This document shows positions 16,501 to 23,410 of a stretch of 36,670 nucleotides of DNA, in pieces. The notes under the pieces were generated by a model. The model was not told the DNA's origin and searched no databases. It saw nothing but the letters and a program-made list of their open reading frames with translations. This stretch comes from Bacillota bacterium (GTDB lineage: Bacteria; Bacillota; Clostridia; Oscillospirales; Ruminococcaceae). How positions within the stretch are numbered: position 1 is the stretch's first letter; each line of letters begins with the position of its first letter. The translations under genes were made by a program, and so were the position numbers. The stretch covers positions 1-36,670 of the forward strand of contig JAEWZG010000023.1 in NCBI GenBank assembly GCA_023395435.1, in the 5' to 3' direction.

Positions 16501-18077
16501 ATGTATGCATTGGTATGTATGATAATCCTGAGATGCAGTATCAGGGCGACGCTGTTATCAATGTCGGTGGCGAAAATACAATTATTATTGGTTCTTCACA
16601 GTACGGCAAGACAAATCTTCTTCAGACAATTATCAGAAGCCTTACAACAAACTACTCGCCAAAAGAAGTCAGCATTTATATTATGGACTTCGGTTCAATG
16701 TTCCTTAAGAATTATGAAACTTTGAATCACGTTGGTGGCGTTGTCTGTCCTTCAGATGATGAAAAGCTCAAAAATCTTATGAAACTTCTTGCTGGTGAAA
16801 TGACAAGAAGAAAAGAAAAGCTAGTTAGCACTGGAGTAAGTTCATTTTCTGCTTATAGAGAAGCCGGTTTTACCGATATACCACTTATTGTATTAATGAT
16901 AGATAACCTTACAGCATTAAAGGAACTTTATTTTCAGGATGACACAGCATTAATAAACCTATGCCGTGAAGGACTCGCAGTAGGTGTTTCAATAATTGCA
17001 GCAAATTCACAGACAGCGGGCTTTGGTTATAAGTATCTGTCAAATTTCTCAAACCGTATTGGTCTCTATTGTAATGACCCAGGTGAGTATGGCAATCTAT
17101 TTGGTACCTCTAAGATGAAGCCATACAATTATCCAGGAAGATGCATTGTTGAACTCAACAAATCATTATTTGAATGTCAAACATATCTTGCCTTCAATGG
17201 TGAGAAGGAAATTGATCGTGTTGAGGAGCTTAGAAAATACATTGACCAACGGAATGAGTTTTACGCTCTTAATAAGGCTAAGACAATTCCACTTATCCCT
17301 GCCTGCTTGACAACAGAATACATTATCAATAATTATGATAGTGTTTATAACAATTACAAAATGGTTGTCGGACTTGATTATAATGATGTATCTGCAACAA
17401 CCTTCGACCTTAATAATCTTGGTGTGCTGGCAATTTCAGGACGAGCTAACTCAGGTAAGAGTAACTTTGTTAAAAATATTGTCTATAATGCAGATTTAAA
17501 CAGCGAAGCATCACCAGTAAATATTGCTGTTATCGACGGTATTCAGAGGAAATACGAAAGCCTTAAGCATTATAATAGCGTTACAGAATATTCAATTCTT
17601 CCTGATCAGGTAAGTAAAATTATAGATGAATGGTATCAGGAGCTAGAAAAACGTTACCAAATGCTTATGGATGGGCAGGATAAGCAATTCGCTAGTCTGC
17701 CATTATTAATGCTTATTATCAATAATAATGATGCAATAAATACGATAAGCGATAATAGCGATTTATTAAATAAATATAAATTGATGACAACTAAATTCAA
17801 GTCGATGAAGATATGTATTATTTTTGCTAATATTGATAATTCAATGGTTACATACAGCTCACCTGAAGTTCTAAAGGCACTTAAAGAATCAAGACAGTTT
17901 ATGGTCTTTGAAGATCTTGATAACTTTAAAATCTTTGATATATCGCTTTCAGTTTCAAGATCATTTAAAAAGCCTATTGATATTGGTGACGGTTATTATA
18001 TCAGGGAAAATGACGTCAAGAAGCTTAAAACTACTTTGTTCTCCGAAAGGGAGAGGGAAGCATCTTTAATCAGCTGA
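13521..18077 (+). CDS. essC: EssC/YukB, FtsK/SpoIIIE-type type VII secretion ATPase
   Basis: The 1518-residue protein begins with two FHA-like domains (about 15-90 and 120-215). The second keeps YGVYVNGNKI but lacks a clear phosphate-binding Arg-Ser pair. Two close transmembrane segments follow (about 257-305), then three P-loop domains. D1 has GTTGSGKS (K700) and Walker B IIIVDEF (D804/E805). D2 has GSSQYGKT (K1030) with a weaker LMIDN Walker B. D3 has GRANSGKS (K1313) with no acidic Walker B (LMLIINNN). EssC is the membrane motor that recognises WXG100 and LXG cargo. Length and domain order match the Firmicutes family. The WXG100 gene follows after 75 nt. The start is ATG 13521 with a weak AGGA upstream. 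Confidence 0.95.
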   Translation: MHKVYKIIVSNRNLYKEVELNSEERSVVLGTTSDCTTRLPKGLFFCDIRLKFENNGTSWCASSDENTYISPDSIIKLTSFELSHGDSFYVKYSNSNQVVCKISFVLDFDFESKDYLREIDIQSISRINIGGAGNCEIFLQDELIKNDVVCLEKQGGKCIIYDNSTKYGVYVNGNKIEGKCEVNDFDFFSIVGCSFYYKYGKLYTSRFNTKINNLRYVDLTEQKSNFSYPKFIRNTRLKHVVPDDNIKILDPPALSDKPKNGLLMSLLPALAMVGMIVVLRGVMGGGGSFIIFSVASMSIGILTSILNFIKGRRDYKKEKRNRIEKYNNYIENKKEEIIESRKSEKNILDDIYYSFDREYQMVKDFSGDLFDRSEADDDFLQVRIGIGALPAKRVIEYQQKEALEITDELSELPQQISQEFKYINQVPVVCDFAKSNSIGIIGTEKVCYDFMKNIMLDISIRHYHNDIKLFIVIDEKNAHLVQWARMLPHLKNDILNSRNIICDNDSKNLMFEYLYKELSRRESFKETSPHFVIFVYDEIGMKRHPISKYIEKASDFGFTFVFFEQGKELLPQGCKKVITLSTQKTGTLVDVENSDVTNDFSYEPVSDLSAIEITTKIAPVYCEEVSLEGSLRKNITLFELLNIVTVSDLDLANRWKTSEVYKTMAAPLGVKTKDEIVCLDLHEKYHGPHGLVAGTTGSGKSEILQSYILSASTLFHPYEVGFMIIDFKGGGMVNQFIDLPHLVGAITNIDGREIDRSLKSIKAELQKRQRVFAECGINQINNYIKMFKAGEVKEPIPHLIIIVDEFAELKAEQPEFMKELISAARIGRSLGVHLILATQKPAGQVNEQIWSNSKFKLCLKVQTKEDSNEVLKSPLAAEIKEPGRSYLQVGNNEIFDLFQSAYSGGPITNGEEGPFNEFKVFGVELSGRRKLVYEKKKKKSDEKQGTQLSAIVDYIADFCEKSHIDRLPSICLPPIPEVIEFKAEIEEQDNNDINVCIGMYDNPEMQYQGDAVINVGGENTIIIGSSQYGKTNLLQTIIRSLTTNYSPKEVSIYIMDFGSMFLKNYETLNHVGGVVCPSDDEKLKNLMKLLAGEMTRRKEKLVSTGVSSFSAYREAGFTDIPLIVLMIDNLTALKELYFQDDTALINLCREGLAVGVSIIAANSQTAGFGYKYLSNFSNRIGLYCNDPGEYGNLFGTSKMKPYNYPGRCIVELNKSLFECQTYLAFNGEKEIDRVEELRKYIDQRNEFYALNKAKTIPLIPACLTTEYIINNYDSVYNNYKMVVGLDYNDVSATTFDLNNLGVLAISGRANSGKSNFVKNIVYNADLNSEASPVNIAVIDGIQRKYESLKHYNSVTEYSILPDQVSKIIDEWYQELEKRYQMLMDGQDKQFASLPLLMLIINNNDAINTISDNSDLLNKYKLMTTKFKSMKICIIFANIDNSMVTYSSPEVLKALKESRQFMVFEDLDNFKIFDISLSVSRSFKKPIDIGDGYYIRENDVKKLKTTLFSEREREASLIS

Positions 18078-18152
18078 TAGGATATCAGCAATCATACGGT
18101 GACATCTGGGCAACCAGTTAAGTCATAAATATTATTATAAGGAGGACTAATC

Positions 18153-18446
18153 ATGGCAAATCAGATTAGAATGACACCAGATACAATGCGTTCACGCGCT
18201 GGTGAATACGGCCAGGAGGCTGAAGTATTAAGTGGAGTTATCAAGAAAATGGATACTTTATTGACACAGCTTCAGTCTGAATGGGAAGGCGCAGCTAGCG
18301 AAAGCTATGCTCAAAAGTATGCTGAGCTAAAGCCAGGCTTCTTGAAAGCTGAGCAATTAATTCGCGATATTCAGACAGCACTTAATAAAACTGCTGAAAT
18401 CGTTGAGAAGACAGACTCAGACATTGCTTCACAGTTCAGAGCATAG
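18153..18446 (+). CDS. WXG100 family protein (EsxA/YukE-like)
   Basis: This 97-residue two-helix protein has the hairpin motif as W44-E45-G46, with the typical SEWEGAASESYAQKY context. Proteins of this family are secreted as dimers through EssC and may also help drive the machine. A strong ribosome binding site (AAGGAGG) precedes ATG 18153, and a strong hairpin follows the stop codon, so high expression is likely. Its placement between essC and the effector cassette matches other Firmicutes loci. It is the only WXG100 protein with a clear WxG motif in the window. Confidence 0.95.
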   Translation: MANQIRMTPDTMRSRAGEYGQEAEVLSGVIKKMDTLLTQLQSEWEGAASESYAQKYAELKPGFLKAEQLIRDIQTALNKTAEIVEKTDSDIASQFRA

Positions 18447-18453
18447 TCTACAT

Positions 18454-18494
18454 AATAGTCAACAGGGTTCTTATTGAACCCTTGTTGAACTATT
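18454..18494 (+). terminator. Strong hairpin after the WXG100 gene (partial terminator or mRNA stabiliser)
   Basis: The inverted repeat AATAGTCAACAGGGTTC / GAACCCTTGTTGAACTATT has a 5-nt loop and one bulge. No T-run follows directly, so full termination is doubtful. It may protect or define the 3' end of a WXG100-rich transcript and reduce read-through into the effector genes. Confidence 0.65.
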
Positions 18495-18545
18495 ACTTAA
18501 TTAAGAAAATAATAATTTTTTTATATAAATTTGGAGGATCTTAAA

Positions 18546-18869
18546 ATGGAAAGAGTAAATTACTTACCACTTGGCAGTTTGGTTATTGTTAAGGGCGATT
18601 TTAGAAAAACAATGATTATTTCAAGAGGATTACTTGTCGATATTAAAGGCGAAAAGGTCTTCTTTGAGTATGCAGGATGCACTTATCCAGAAGGCTTGAA
18701 TGGCGACAGAGTTATGTATTTTAATCATGATGACATCTCAAAGGTTGTTTTTGAAGGTTATAATGATGAAGAAAACAAATGCTTTGTCAACAATATTAAC
18801 GATATGGTTGAGAAGACAAATCCGACAAAGGGAAATGTTGAGGAAATTAAGCAAAAGATGGAGGAATAG
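18546..18869 (+). CDS. DUF4176 protein of an LXG effector cassette
   Basis: This 107-residue soluble protein matches the DUF4176 pattern: LPLGSLVIVKGDFRKTMII, then a YAGCTYPEG box and a FNHDDISKVVFEGY box. DUF4176 genes repeatedly occur beside LXG toxins in Firmicutes type VII loci and are thought to act as effector partners or adaptors. I place the start at ATG 18546 because GGAGGA (18533-18538) lies 7 nt upstream; the TTG at 18531 overlaps that site. It opens the effector cassette after the hairpin and is followed 3 nt later by the next partner gene. Confidence 0.88.
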   Translation: MERVNYLPLGSLVIVKGDFRKTMIISRGLLVDIKGEKVFFEYAGCTYPEGLNGDRVMYFNHDDISKVVFEGYNDEENKCFVNNINDMVEKTNPTKGNVEEIKQKMEE

Positions 18870-18872
18870 TTC

Positions 18873-19292
18873 ATGTCTGAATTGAGTGATCTTTATTCTG
18901 AGCGTAATGATAAGTATGCTGAAAAGGATGATTGTGAGAAAGAGATTTCATGTCTGAGTTCCAAAATTGAGCGATTGAAAACTGTAAAAAGCCAGCTCGA
19001 TGATTACAGATGCTATGAATATTCGGAAGCTTCCTGTGTATCAATAAATCTTGCTATGATGGAAACATACCCGTGGAATGGTGAGAAATTCAACTGGGTA
19101 GTTGATTATACGAGAGAGATCTTGTGCAGTGACTTTATGACTTATGAAAATAGCTTGAGTAGAATACGTGATGATCTTTGTGATGAAATAACACGTCTTG
19201 AAAACGAAAAATACTCCCATGAAGGTTTGCTTGGTAGTATTAAGAGTCTTTTAAATAGCATAGAAAACGCTATTGAAAAATTTTTTTTGTAG
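18873..19292 (+). CDS. Coiled-coil LXG partner protein, YwqH/DUF5082-like
   Basis: The 139 residues form two long helices: an N-terminal heptad-rich stretch (about 1-45, with KEISCLSSKIERLKTVKSQL) and a C-terminal one (about 85-139). A short insert with several aromatic residues and cysteines lies between them. Length, helix pattern and position two genes before the LXG toxin match YwqH-like proteins (DUF5082) of the Bacillus ywqHIJ cassette, which pair with LXG domains. The assignment rests on pattern and synteny, not on a clear motif. The ribosome binding site GGAGGAA is in the end of the DUF4176 gene. Confidence 0.7.
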   Translation: MSELSDLYSERNDKYAEKDDCEKEISCLSSKIERLKTVKSQLDDYRCYEYSEASCVSINLAMMETYPWNGEKFNWVVDYTREILCSDFMTYENSLSRIRDDLCDEITRLENEKYSHEGLLGSIKSLLNSIENAIEKFFL

Positions 19293-19302
19293 GTGATGTT
19301 AA

Positions 19303-19635
19303 ATGGCTGACACTAATCAGATTATATTTGCATTTTCCGAACTTAGAATTCTTGCTGGTGCTTTTAAAGCAGCAGGAGAGGCTTTAAGAGTGGAGAAAAG
19401 AGAATTATCAGGATTTTCGGGCAAATCCGACGTTTTAGATAAATATGCTGAACTATATAAAACATTATGTGATGCTATTGAGGCTTATTGCGATCTCGTT
19501 GCTCACGATTTCACATCAATAGACGGAGTAATTAAACTTATCGAAGACGCTGATATTGCTGCTTCTGGTAATGTTAATAATGGTCTCTTTATATTTGGTG
19601 CTGGAGGAGGTGTGCCGAGTGGCCTATCTCATTAA
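19303..19635 (+). CDS. Small helical LXG partner protein, YwqI/WXG100-like
   Basis: The 110 residues are helical for about the first 90, followed by a glycine-rich tail (FIFGAGGGVPSG). There is no WxG, but size, helices and position directly before the LXG gene fit YwqI-like (DUF5344-type) chaperones that bind the LXG helices and help target the toxin to EssC. The tail codons supply the GGAGGAGG ribosome binding site of the toxin gene, and the two genes overlap by 17 nt, which implies coupled translation in a fixed ratio. Confidence 0.7.
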   Translation: MADTNQIIFAFSELRILAGAFKAAGEALRVEKRELSGFSGKSDVLDKYAELYKTLCDAIEAYCDLVAHDFTSIDGVIKLIEDADIAASGNVNNGLFIFGAGGGVPSGLSH

Positions 19636-21469
19636 GTATGAGGATATTCGTGCTGCAAGGGACGAAAGCTCAAAGCAATTCAATACAACAACTGAAAAAG
19701 TAACAGCAATGAATGATGCTATTAAAAAAATCTTGGATTGTCAGAACTTTTCAGGACAGGCAGCGGCATGCGTAAAAAATTATCTTAATGAAGTTCACGC
19801 ATTGTTGCTTGCTGGTGTTTCAACATGTATGTCAACATTTTGCCAGAAGCTTTTGCTTTATTGCGATGGGTATTATAAAATTGATTCTGACACAAATGCC
19901 ATACTTCCTGAAGAAGTGTTGACTTTCCGTATTACAGAATATGGGAAATGCATAACAAATCTTCAGAAGGCTGAAACACTTATTGGCGGAAAATTTGGTG
20001 CAGTTAGCGATATTTTTGCTATTTCCAATCCAACTATGCAGCCAAGCATTAATGCCGTGACAGAAATTAAAAATAAGATTGAAACATTACATAATAGTAC
20101 AAGCCAGTACGAAACCGAGAATAAGAATCTTGCTGACCTTGAAAATCTTATTAATTCTCTTAAGACTTCTATCAACAATTATGCAAATATGACAAGTTTT
20201 GCAATTATGTATCAGCCTGGTGATATTACTCTAAATCAGGATAATATTAATCTGCTCAACAATATGATAACTTCTATTAATAAGGCGAAGGAAGATGCCA
20301 GTGCAATTAAGGTTGCTGCCGACCACCAGAATGAAATATACGTAAAAATGGCTGCTGATGAACGTAAGACTCATGGTGTATGGGGTGTTATAGGCGGAGT
20401 AGTATTTATTGTTGGTGGTGCAATTTGTATTGTATGTACAGCTGGTGCGGCTACTCCAATTGTTATTGGTGGAGCAGTGGCAGGTGGCGGAACAATCTTA
20501 TTTGGTACTGCTGATGTTATTTCAGGAGTACAGGACTATAATTATGGTAGTCAGAACGATATTTATTCAGGGTCGCTTAATAATTGGATTGTTGACAATG
20601 TTTTTCAGGAAGACGAACCTAAATATATAAGAACAAAGATGGCCTTCGCCTTCTTATCAAGTGTATTTACTGGTTGGGGTGTAGCAAGTACAACTGGAAC
20701 ACTAACAATAAGAAGTGGGTCGGTTATATTAGGCAAGGAATCAATTAACCTTGGATCTTATATTGGTGCAAATTATATCGGTGATGAGGTCGGAATGACA
20801 GAAGGGCAGAAATTTGTATTCAGTTTTTTTGCACAGCAATTGTCTGGCAAGGGATTGAATAAACTTGATTCAACACTTAATATTTCGGGAACTTCGCCTA
20901 CAGTAGATCTTGCAAATCATGAATATCATGGTCCTACACCAGAACAACAAATGAATCTTAATCATCTTGCTGAGCTTGGTCAGGCTGAAATCGATGCAAA
21001 AGTCGCAACCGGTGAGCTTCCATCCTTCTATAAAACTCATTTGGATAGGACACCGACATCTGGCATTAATCTTGTTGCTGATCCTAACAGAAGTACAACA
21101 GTATTGGGCCGTTTTGGTGCTGATACTGAACCGATTATCAATGAACTCGGGGTACCAAAATCAACAGACTTTTCGGGAAGACAGGGTGGATTTAATCTCC
21201 TGAATGTTCCAGACGAATTATATCAAGCAACACCTTCGCGTCCAGCTTTGACGCCTCAGGAGTTCTGGGATCAGTACAATAAGCCATTCATTGATGCCGC
21301 GATTAATCGTGGTGATGCAATAGCAATGGCAACACGTCCTGAACCTTCACAGCTTGTTGATGCTGCAAAAGGCAAGTTGACTGGCTTCGGTCGTGAATAT
21401 TATTATTTAAAGAGTAATGGCTATACATACAACTCAAGCTTAAGTATTATGGAGAAGGTTGGTGACTAA
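19619..21469 (+). CDS. LXG-domain polymorphic toxin secreted by the type VII system
   Basis: With the GTG start at 19619 (8 nt after GGAGGAGG) the protein has 616 residues. The N-terminal LXG-type helical domain is about 1-210 (IKYEDIRAARDESSKQFNTT onward). A Gly/Ala-rich hydrophobic segment (about 254-300), common in these toxins, comes next, then a spacer and a distinct C-terminal tip (about 470-616). The tip contains TTVLGRFG, FWDQYNKPFIDAAINRGD, AMATRP and GFGREYYYLKSNGY. I remember this layout from the ends of other polymorphic toxins (RHS and filamentous haemagglutinin types), but I cannot name its activity. The next gene is the likely immunity gene. Target: probably competing bacteria. 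Confidence 0.88.
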   Translation: MAYLIKYEDIRAARDESSKQFNTTTEKVTAMNDAIKKILDCQNFSGQAAACVKNYLNEVHALLLAGVSTCMSTFCQKLLLYCDGYYKIDSDTNAILPEEVLTFRITEYGKCITNLQKAETLIGGKFGAVSDIFAISNPTMQPSINAVTEIKNKIETLHNSTSQYETENKNLADLENLINSLKTSINNYANMTSFAIMYQPGDITLNQDNINLLNNMITSINKAKEDASAIKVAADHQNEIYVKMAADERKTHGVWGVIGGVVFIVGGAICIVCTAGAATPIVIGGAVAGGGTILFGTADVISGVQDYNYGSQNDIYSGSLNNWIVDNVFQEDEPKYIRTKMAFAFLSSVFTGWGVASTTGTLTIRSGSVILGKESINLGSYIGANYIGDEVGMTEGQKFVFSFFAQQLSGKGLNKLDSTLNISGTSPTVDLANHEYHGPTPEQQMNLNHLAELGQAEIDAKVATGELPSFYKTHLDRTPTSGINLVADPNRSTTVLGRFGADTEPIINELGVPKSTDFSGRQGGFNLLNVPDELYQATPSRPALTPQEFWDQYNKPFIDAAINRGDAIAMATRPEPSQLVDAAKGKLTGFGREYYYLKSNGYTYNSSLSIMEKVGD

Positions 21470-21470
21470 T

Positions 21471-21869
21471 ATGATTATTAATAACTATGATATAAGTGAA
21501 CAGGCAAATAAATTAGCAAAGTTTGAATATTCAATTACCTTTGATGATATTAATAGATTAGTTCTTGAAAATGATAATAATCAGATTATTATATGTAATA
21601 ATGTTATTGATAATAATATTGAAATGTCAATAAGATTCAAGGAAATTAATAAGAGTTTTGATATTCCTTGGATTTATCTTATTGATACTGGAAAGAAGCT
21701 AGATAAGCTTATGAAGAATGAAATAGTTGAAACATTAATAAGCTACATTTCAGATAATTATCAGAAGATATCTGATGTTGCTTTCTGTGAAAGTAAGATT
21801 TCACAGGTAAGCAAATACATCAGTGACAATCTTTCTGATATGATAAATGATGAAATTAACGCTTTATAA
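21471..21869 (+). CDS. Probable cytoplasmic immunity protein for the LXG toxin
   Basis: The 132-residue acidic protein has no signal peptide or membrane segment; it shows beta strands early (YSITFDDINRLVLEN, QIIICNNVI) and helices late. I choose ATG 21471, 1 nt after the toxin stop, because GGTGA (21461-21465) gives a good ribosome binding site. Position directly after the toxin, small size and soluble nature fit an immunity protein, and imply that the toxin acts in the cytoplasm. No family is recognised. Its A/T and Asn/Ile-rich composition is more extreme than that of its neighbours, as is common for immunity genes. Confidence 0.7.
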   Translation: MIINNYDISEQANKLAKFEYSITFDDINRLVLENDNNQIIICNNVIDNNIEMSIRFKEINKSFDIPWIYLIDTGKKLDKLMKNEIVETLISYISDNYQKISDVAFCESKISQVSKYISDNLSDMINDEINAL

Positions 21870-21888
21870 AAAGAAACGAAAGCATAAT

Positions 21889-21920
21889 AAAAAGGCAGGA
21901 TATTAATCCTGCCTTTTGTT
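21889..21920 (+). terminator. Rho-independent terminator closing the secretion/effector locus
   Basis: AAAAGGCAGGA, a 6-nt loop, then TCCTGCCTTTT: a perfect 11-bp stem ending in a T-run. Confidence 0.92.
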
Positions 21921-21947
21921 GTAAAGTAAAGTTAGTTGTGGTATAAT
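21919..21947 (+). promoter_or_regulatory. Promoter of the TVP38-like gene
   Basis: -35 TTGTAA (21919-21924), 17-nt spacer, perfect -10 TATAAT (21942-21947). It directly follows the locus terminator, so the next gene pair is a separate unit. Confidence 0.7.
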
Positions 21948-21977
21948 AGTTAAAAAAATGCAGGAGAAACAAACCAT

Positions 21978-22649
21978 ATGAAAATGTCAAAAGGAACAGC
22001 CACTTTACTAAAGTCTCTCCCAATATTTGCAGTAATAATATTTGTAGTTCTGTATATGACATTCGGTAAGAATATTACATTTGACCAGCTTATTAATTAC
22101 ACACCTGAGAATAAATTGCTCGCTGCTATAGTAATTATAATAATGTTTGGTCTTAAATCACTAACAGTCTTTTTTCCAATAATGGTCTTAATGCTTGTCA
22201 GCGGAGCAATCTTTAACACGTTTACAGCAATTATTATCAACATTATCGGTGTAATAGTCTGTATAAGTATACCTTATTTTATTGGACGTTTTTCTGGTGG
22301 AGAAATGGCCGAAAAACTTATTAATAGAAATAAAAAGTTAAGATTATTATCTGATTATCAGCAGAAAAACAAGTTCTTTTTCTCATATTTTGTGAGGGTG
22401 CTTGGCTTTCTTCCTTGCGATATTGTAAGTCTTTATATTGGCTCAGTTAAAATACCATATCTTATTTACATTTCAGGAAGTATACTTGGATTTTTGCCGG
22501 GGCTTATTGCGGCAACCATTATCGGCGACAGCATAACAAATCCTAAGTCACCAGCCTTTATAATTTCAAGCGTTTTTGCTGTAATACTGTCGGTATTATC
22601 TTTTCTTATATATAATTATATTATTAAAAGGGAAAATAGAAAGACATAA
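21978..22649 (+). CDS. TVP38/TMEM64 (DedA/VTT-like) membrane protein
   Basis: The 223-residue polytopic membrane protein has five to six hydrophobic segments. The family core is visible as a glycine-containing SGAIFN re-entrant region, the YFIGRFSGGEMAEKL segment, and a second half with FFSYFVRVLGFLPCDIVSLYIGS. Bacterial members of this VTT superfamily are thought to move or scramble lipids across the membrane; the substrate of this one is unknown. ATG 21978 has GGAG 11 nt upstream; ATG 21984 is also possible. It is probably cotranscribed with the next gene, 10 nt downstream, and has no evident link to the secretion locus. Confidence 0.85.
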   Translation: MKMSKGTATLLKSLPIFAVIIFVVLYMTFGKNITFDQLINYTPENKLLAAIVIIIMFGLKSLTVFFPIMVLMLVSGAIFNTFTAIIINIIGVIVCISIPYFIGRFSGGEMAEKLINRNKKLRLLSDYQQKNKFFFSYFVRVLGFLPCDIVSLYIGSVKIPYLIYISGSILGFLPGLIAATIIGDSITNPKSPAFIISSVFAVILSVLSFLIYNYIIKRENRKT

Positions 22650-22659
22650 GGAGAATTTT

Positions 22660-23370
22660 ATGGAAGACAACCATTCAAAGTTTATTGCAAAAATGATATT
22701 GATTATTTTTGCGTGTGTTCTTGCTCTGTTCTGGATTGTTACAGGTATTATTGATGTAGTCGGGATGAATTCAAGCAAGAATCAAATAAGAGAAGTCAAG
22801 CCTGACGAATTTAAGGAAGGTATGTATTTCAATACCTATATAAACGACAATTTCTGTTGTTATGCTGAAGTTAAAAGTAACATAGGTAAATTCGGTAACG
22901 AATCATACTATCTGGTTCCATTGTTTGATAATGACCACTATATAAGTATTAACGCAAAGGGCAAGTTGAATGACAAAATCAGCAAGCTTCCACTTATCTC
23001 AAAACATAAAGAAAAGTTTGAGCGAAGCCTACCTTTAAAGGGAAAAGTCAGAAAACTTGATGATGACGTATATAAGGAACTTCGGAATGTCTGGGCAAAA
23101 TTTCTTGAAACAACTGATGACATGGAAATTGACAAGTACGCAATCCCTTATTATATTGATACATCAGCATATAAAACAGCTATTTGCAGAATTATTGAGG
23201 GCGGAATATTAATAATATTATGTTCAATGATATTTCTGTATAAAAAGCTTGCGAGCACATATGAAGCAACCAACATAAAAGCGAAGCTTGTTTTATACAT
23301 AAGTGCATTATTGCTTCTCGGCTTTATTGTGTTGTTGTTTATGAATGTTACCACAATGTTTTCTATATAA
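22660..23370 (+). CDS. Unknown membrane protein with external or internal 120-residue loop
   Basis: The 236 residues comprise one N-terminal membrane segment (about 10-33), a mixed alpha/beta loop (about 40-170), and two C-terminal membrane segments (about 175-197 and 209-231). The loop begins VKPDEFKEGMYFNTYI and contains two Cys in FCCYAEV. I do not recognise the family with confidence; DUF6709-type proteins of gut Clostridia have a similar layout. It starts 10 nt after the TVP38-like gene with an AAGGAGA site, so the two are probably cotranscribed. No catalytic motif is visible. Confidence 0.75.
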   Translation: MEDNHSKFIAKMILIIFACVLALFWIVTGIIDVVGMNSSKNQIREVKPDEFKEGMYFNTYINDNFCCYAEVKSNIGKFGNESYYLVPLFDNDHYISINAKGKLNDKISKLPLISKHKEKFERSLPLKGKVRKLDDDVYKELRNVWAKFLETTDDMEIDKYAIPYYIDTSAYKTAICRIIEGGILIILCSMIFLYKKLASTYEATNIKAKLVLYISALLLLGFIVLLFMNVTTMFSI

Positions 23371-23375
23371 AATAA

Positions 23376-23406
23376 ATAAGCGACTGGATTTTATCCAGCC
23401 GCTTAT
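23376..23406. terminator. Bidirectional terminator between convergent genes
   Basis: Stem ATAAGCG-A-CTGGAT / ATCCAG-C-CGCTTAT with one internal mismatch and a short loop. It is placed midway between the plus-strand membrane protein and minus-strand DUF47 gene. Confidence 0.75.
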
Positions 23407-23410
23407 AATT

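Noticed and set aside
16144..16725. 193-codon plus-strand ORF inside essC in another frame
   Set aside because: Its composition is that of a frame-shifted shadow of the conserved EssC ATPase region.
21080..21103. TTVLG in the LXG toxin tip as another FHA phosphosite
   Set aside because: The same residues belong to the toxin-tip pattern I recall from toxins on other scaffolds, so the resemblance to FHA motifs is probably coincidence.
21978..23370. TVP38-like and unknown membrane genes as part of the secretion locus
   Set aside because: A perfect terminator and a new promoter separate them from the locus, and their products show no link to secretion.
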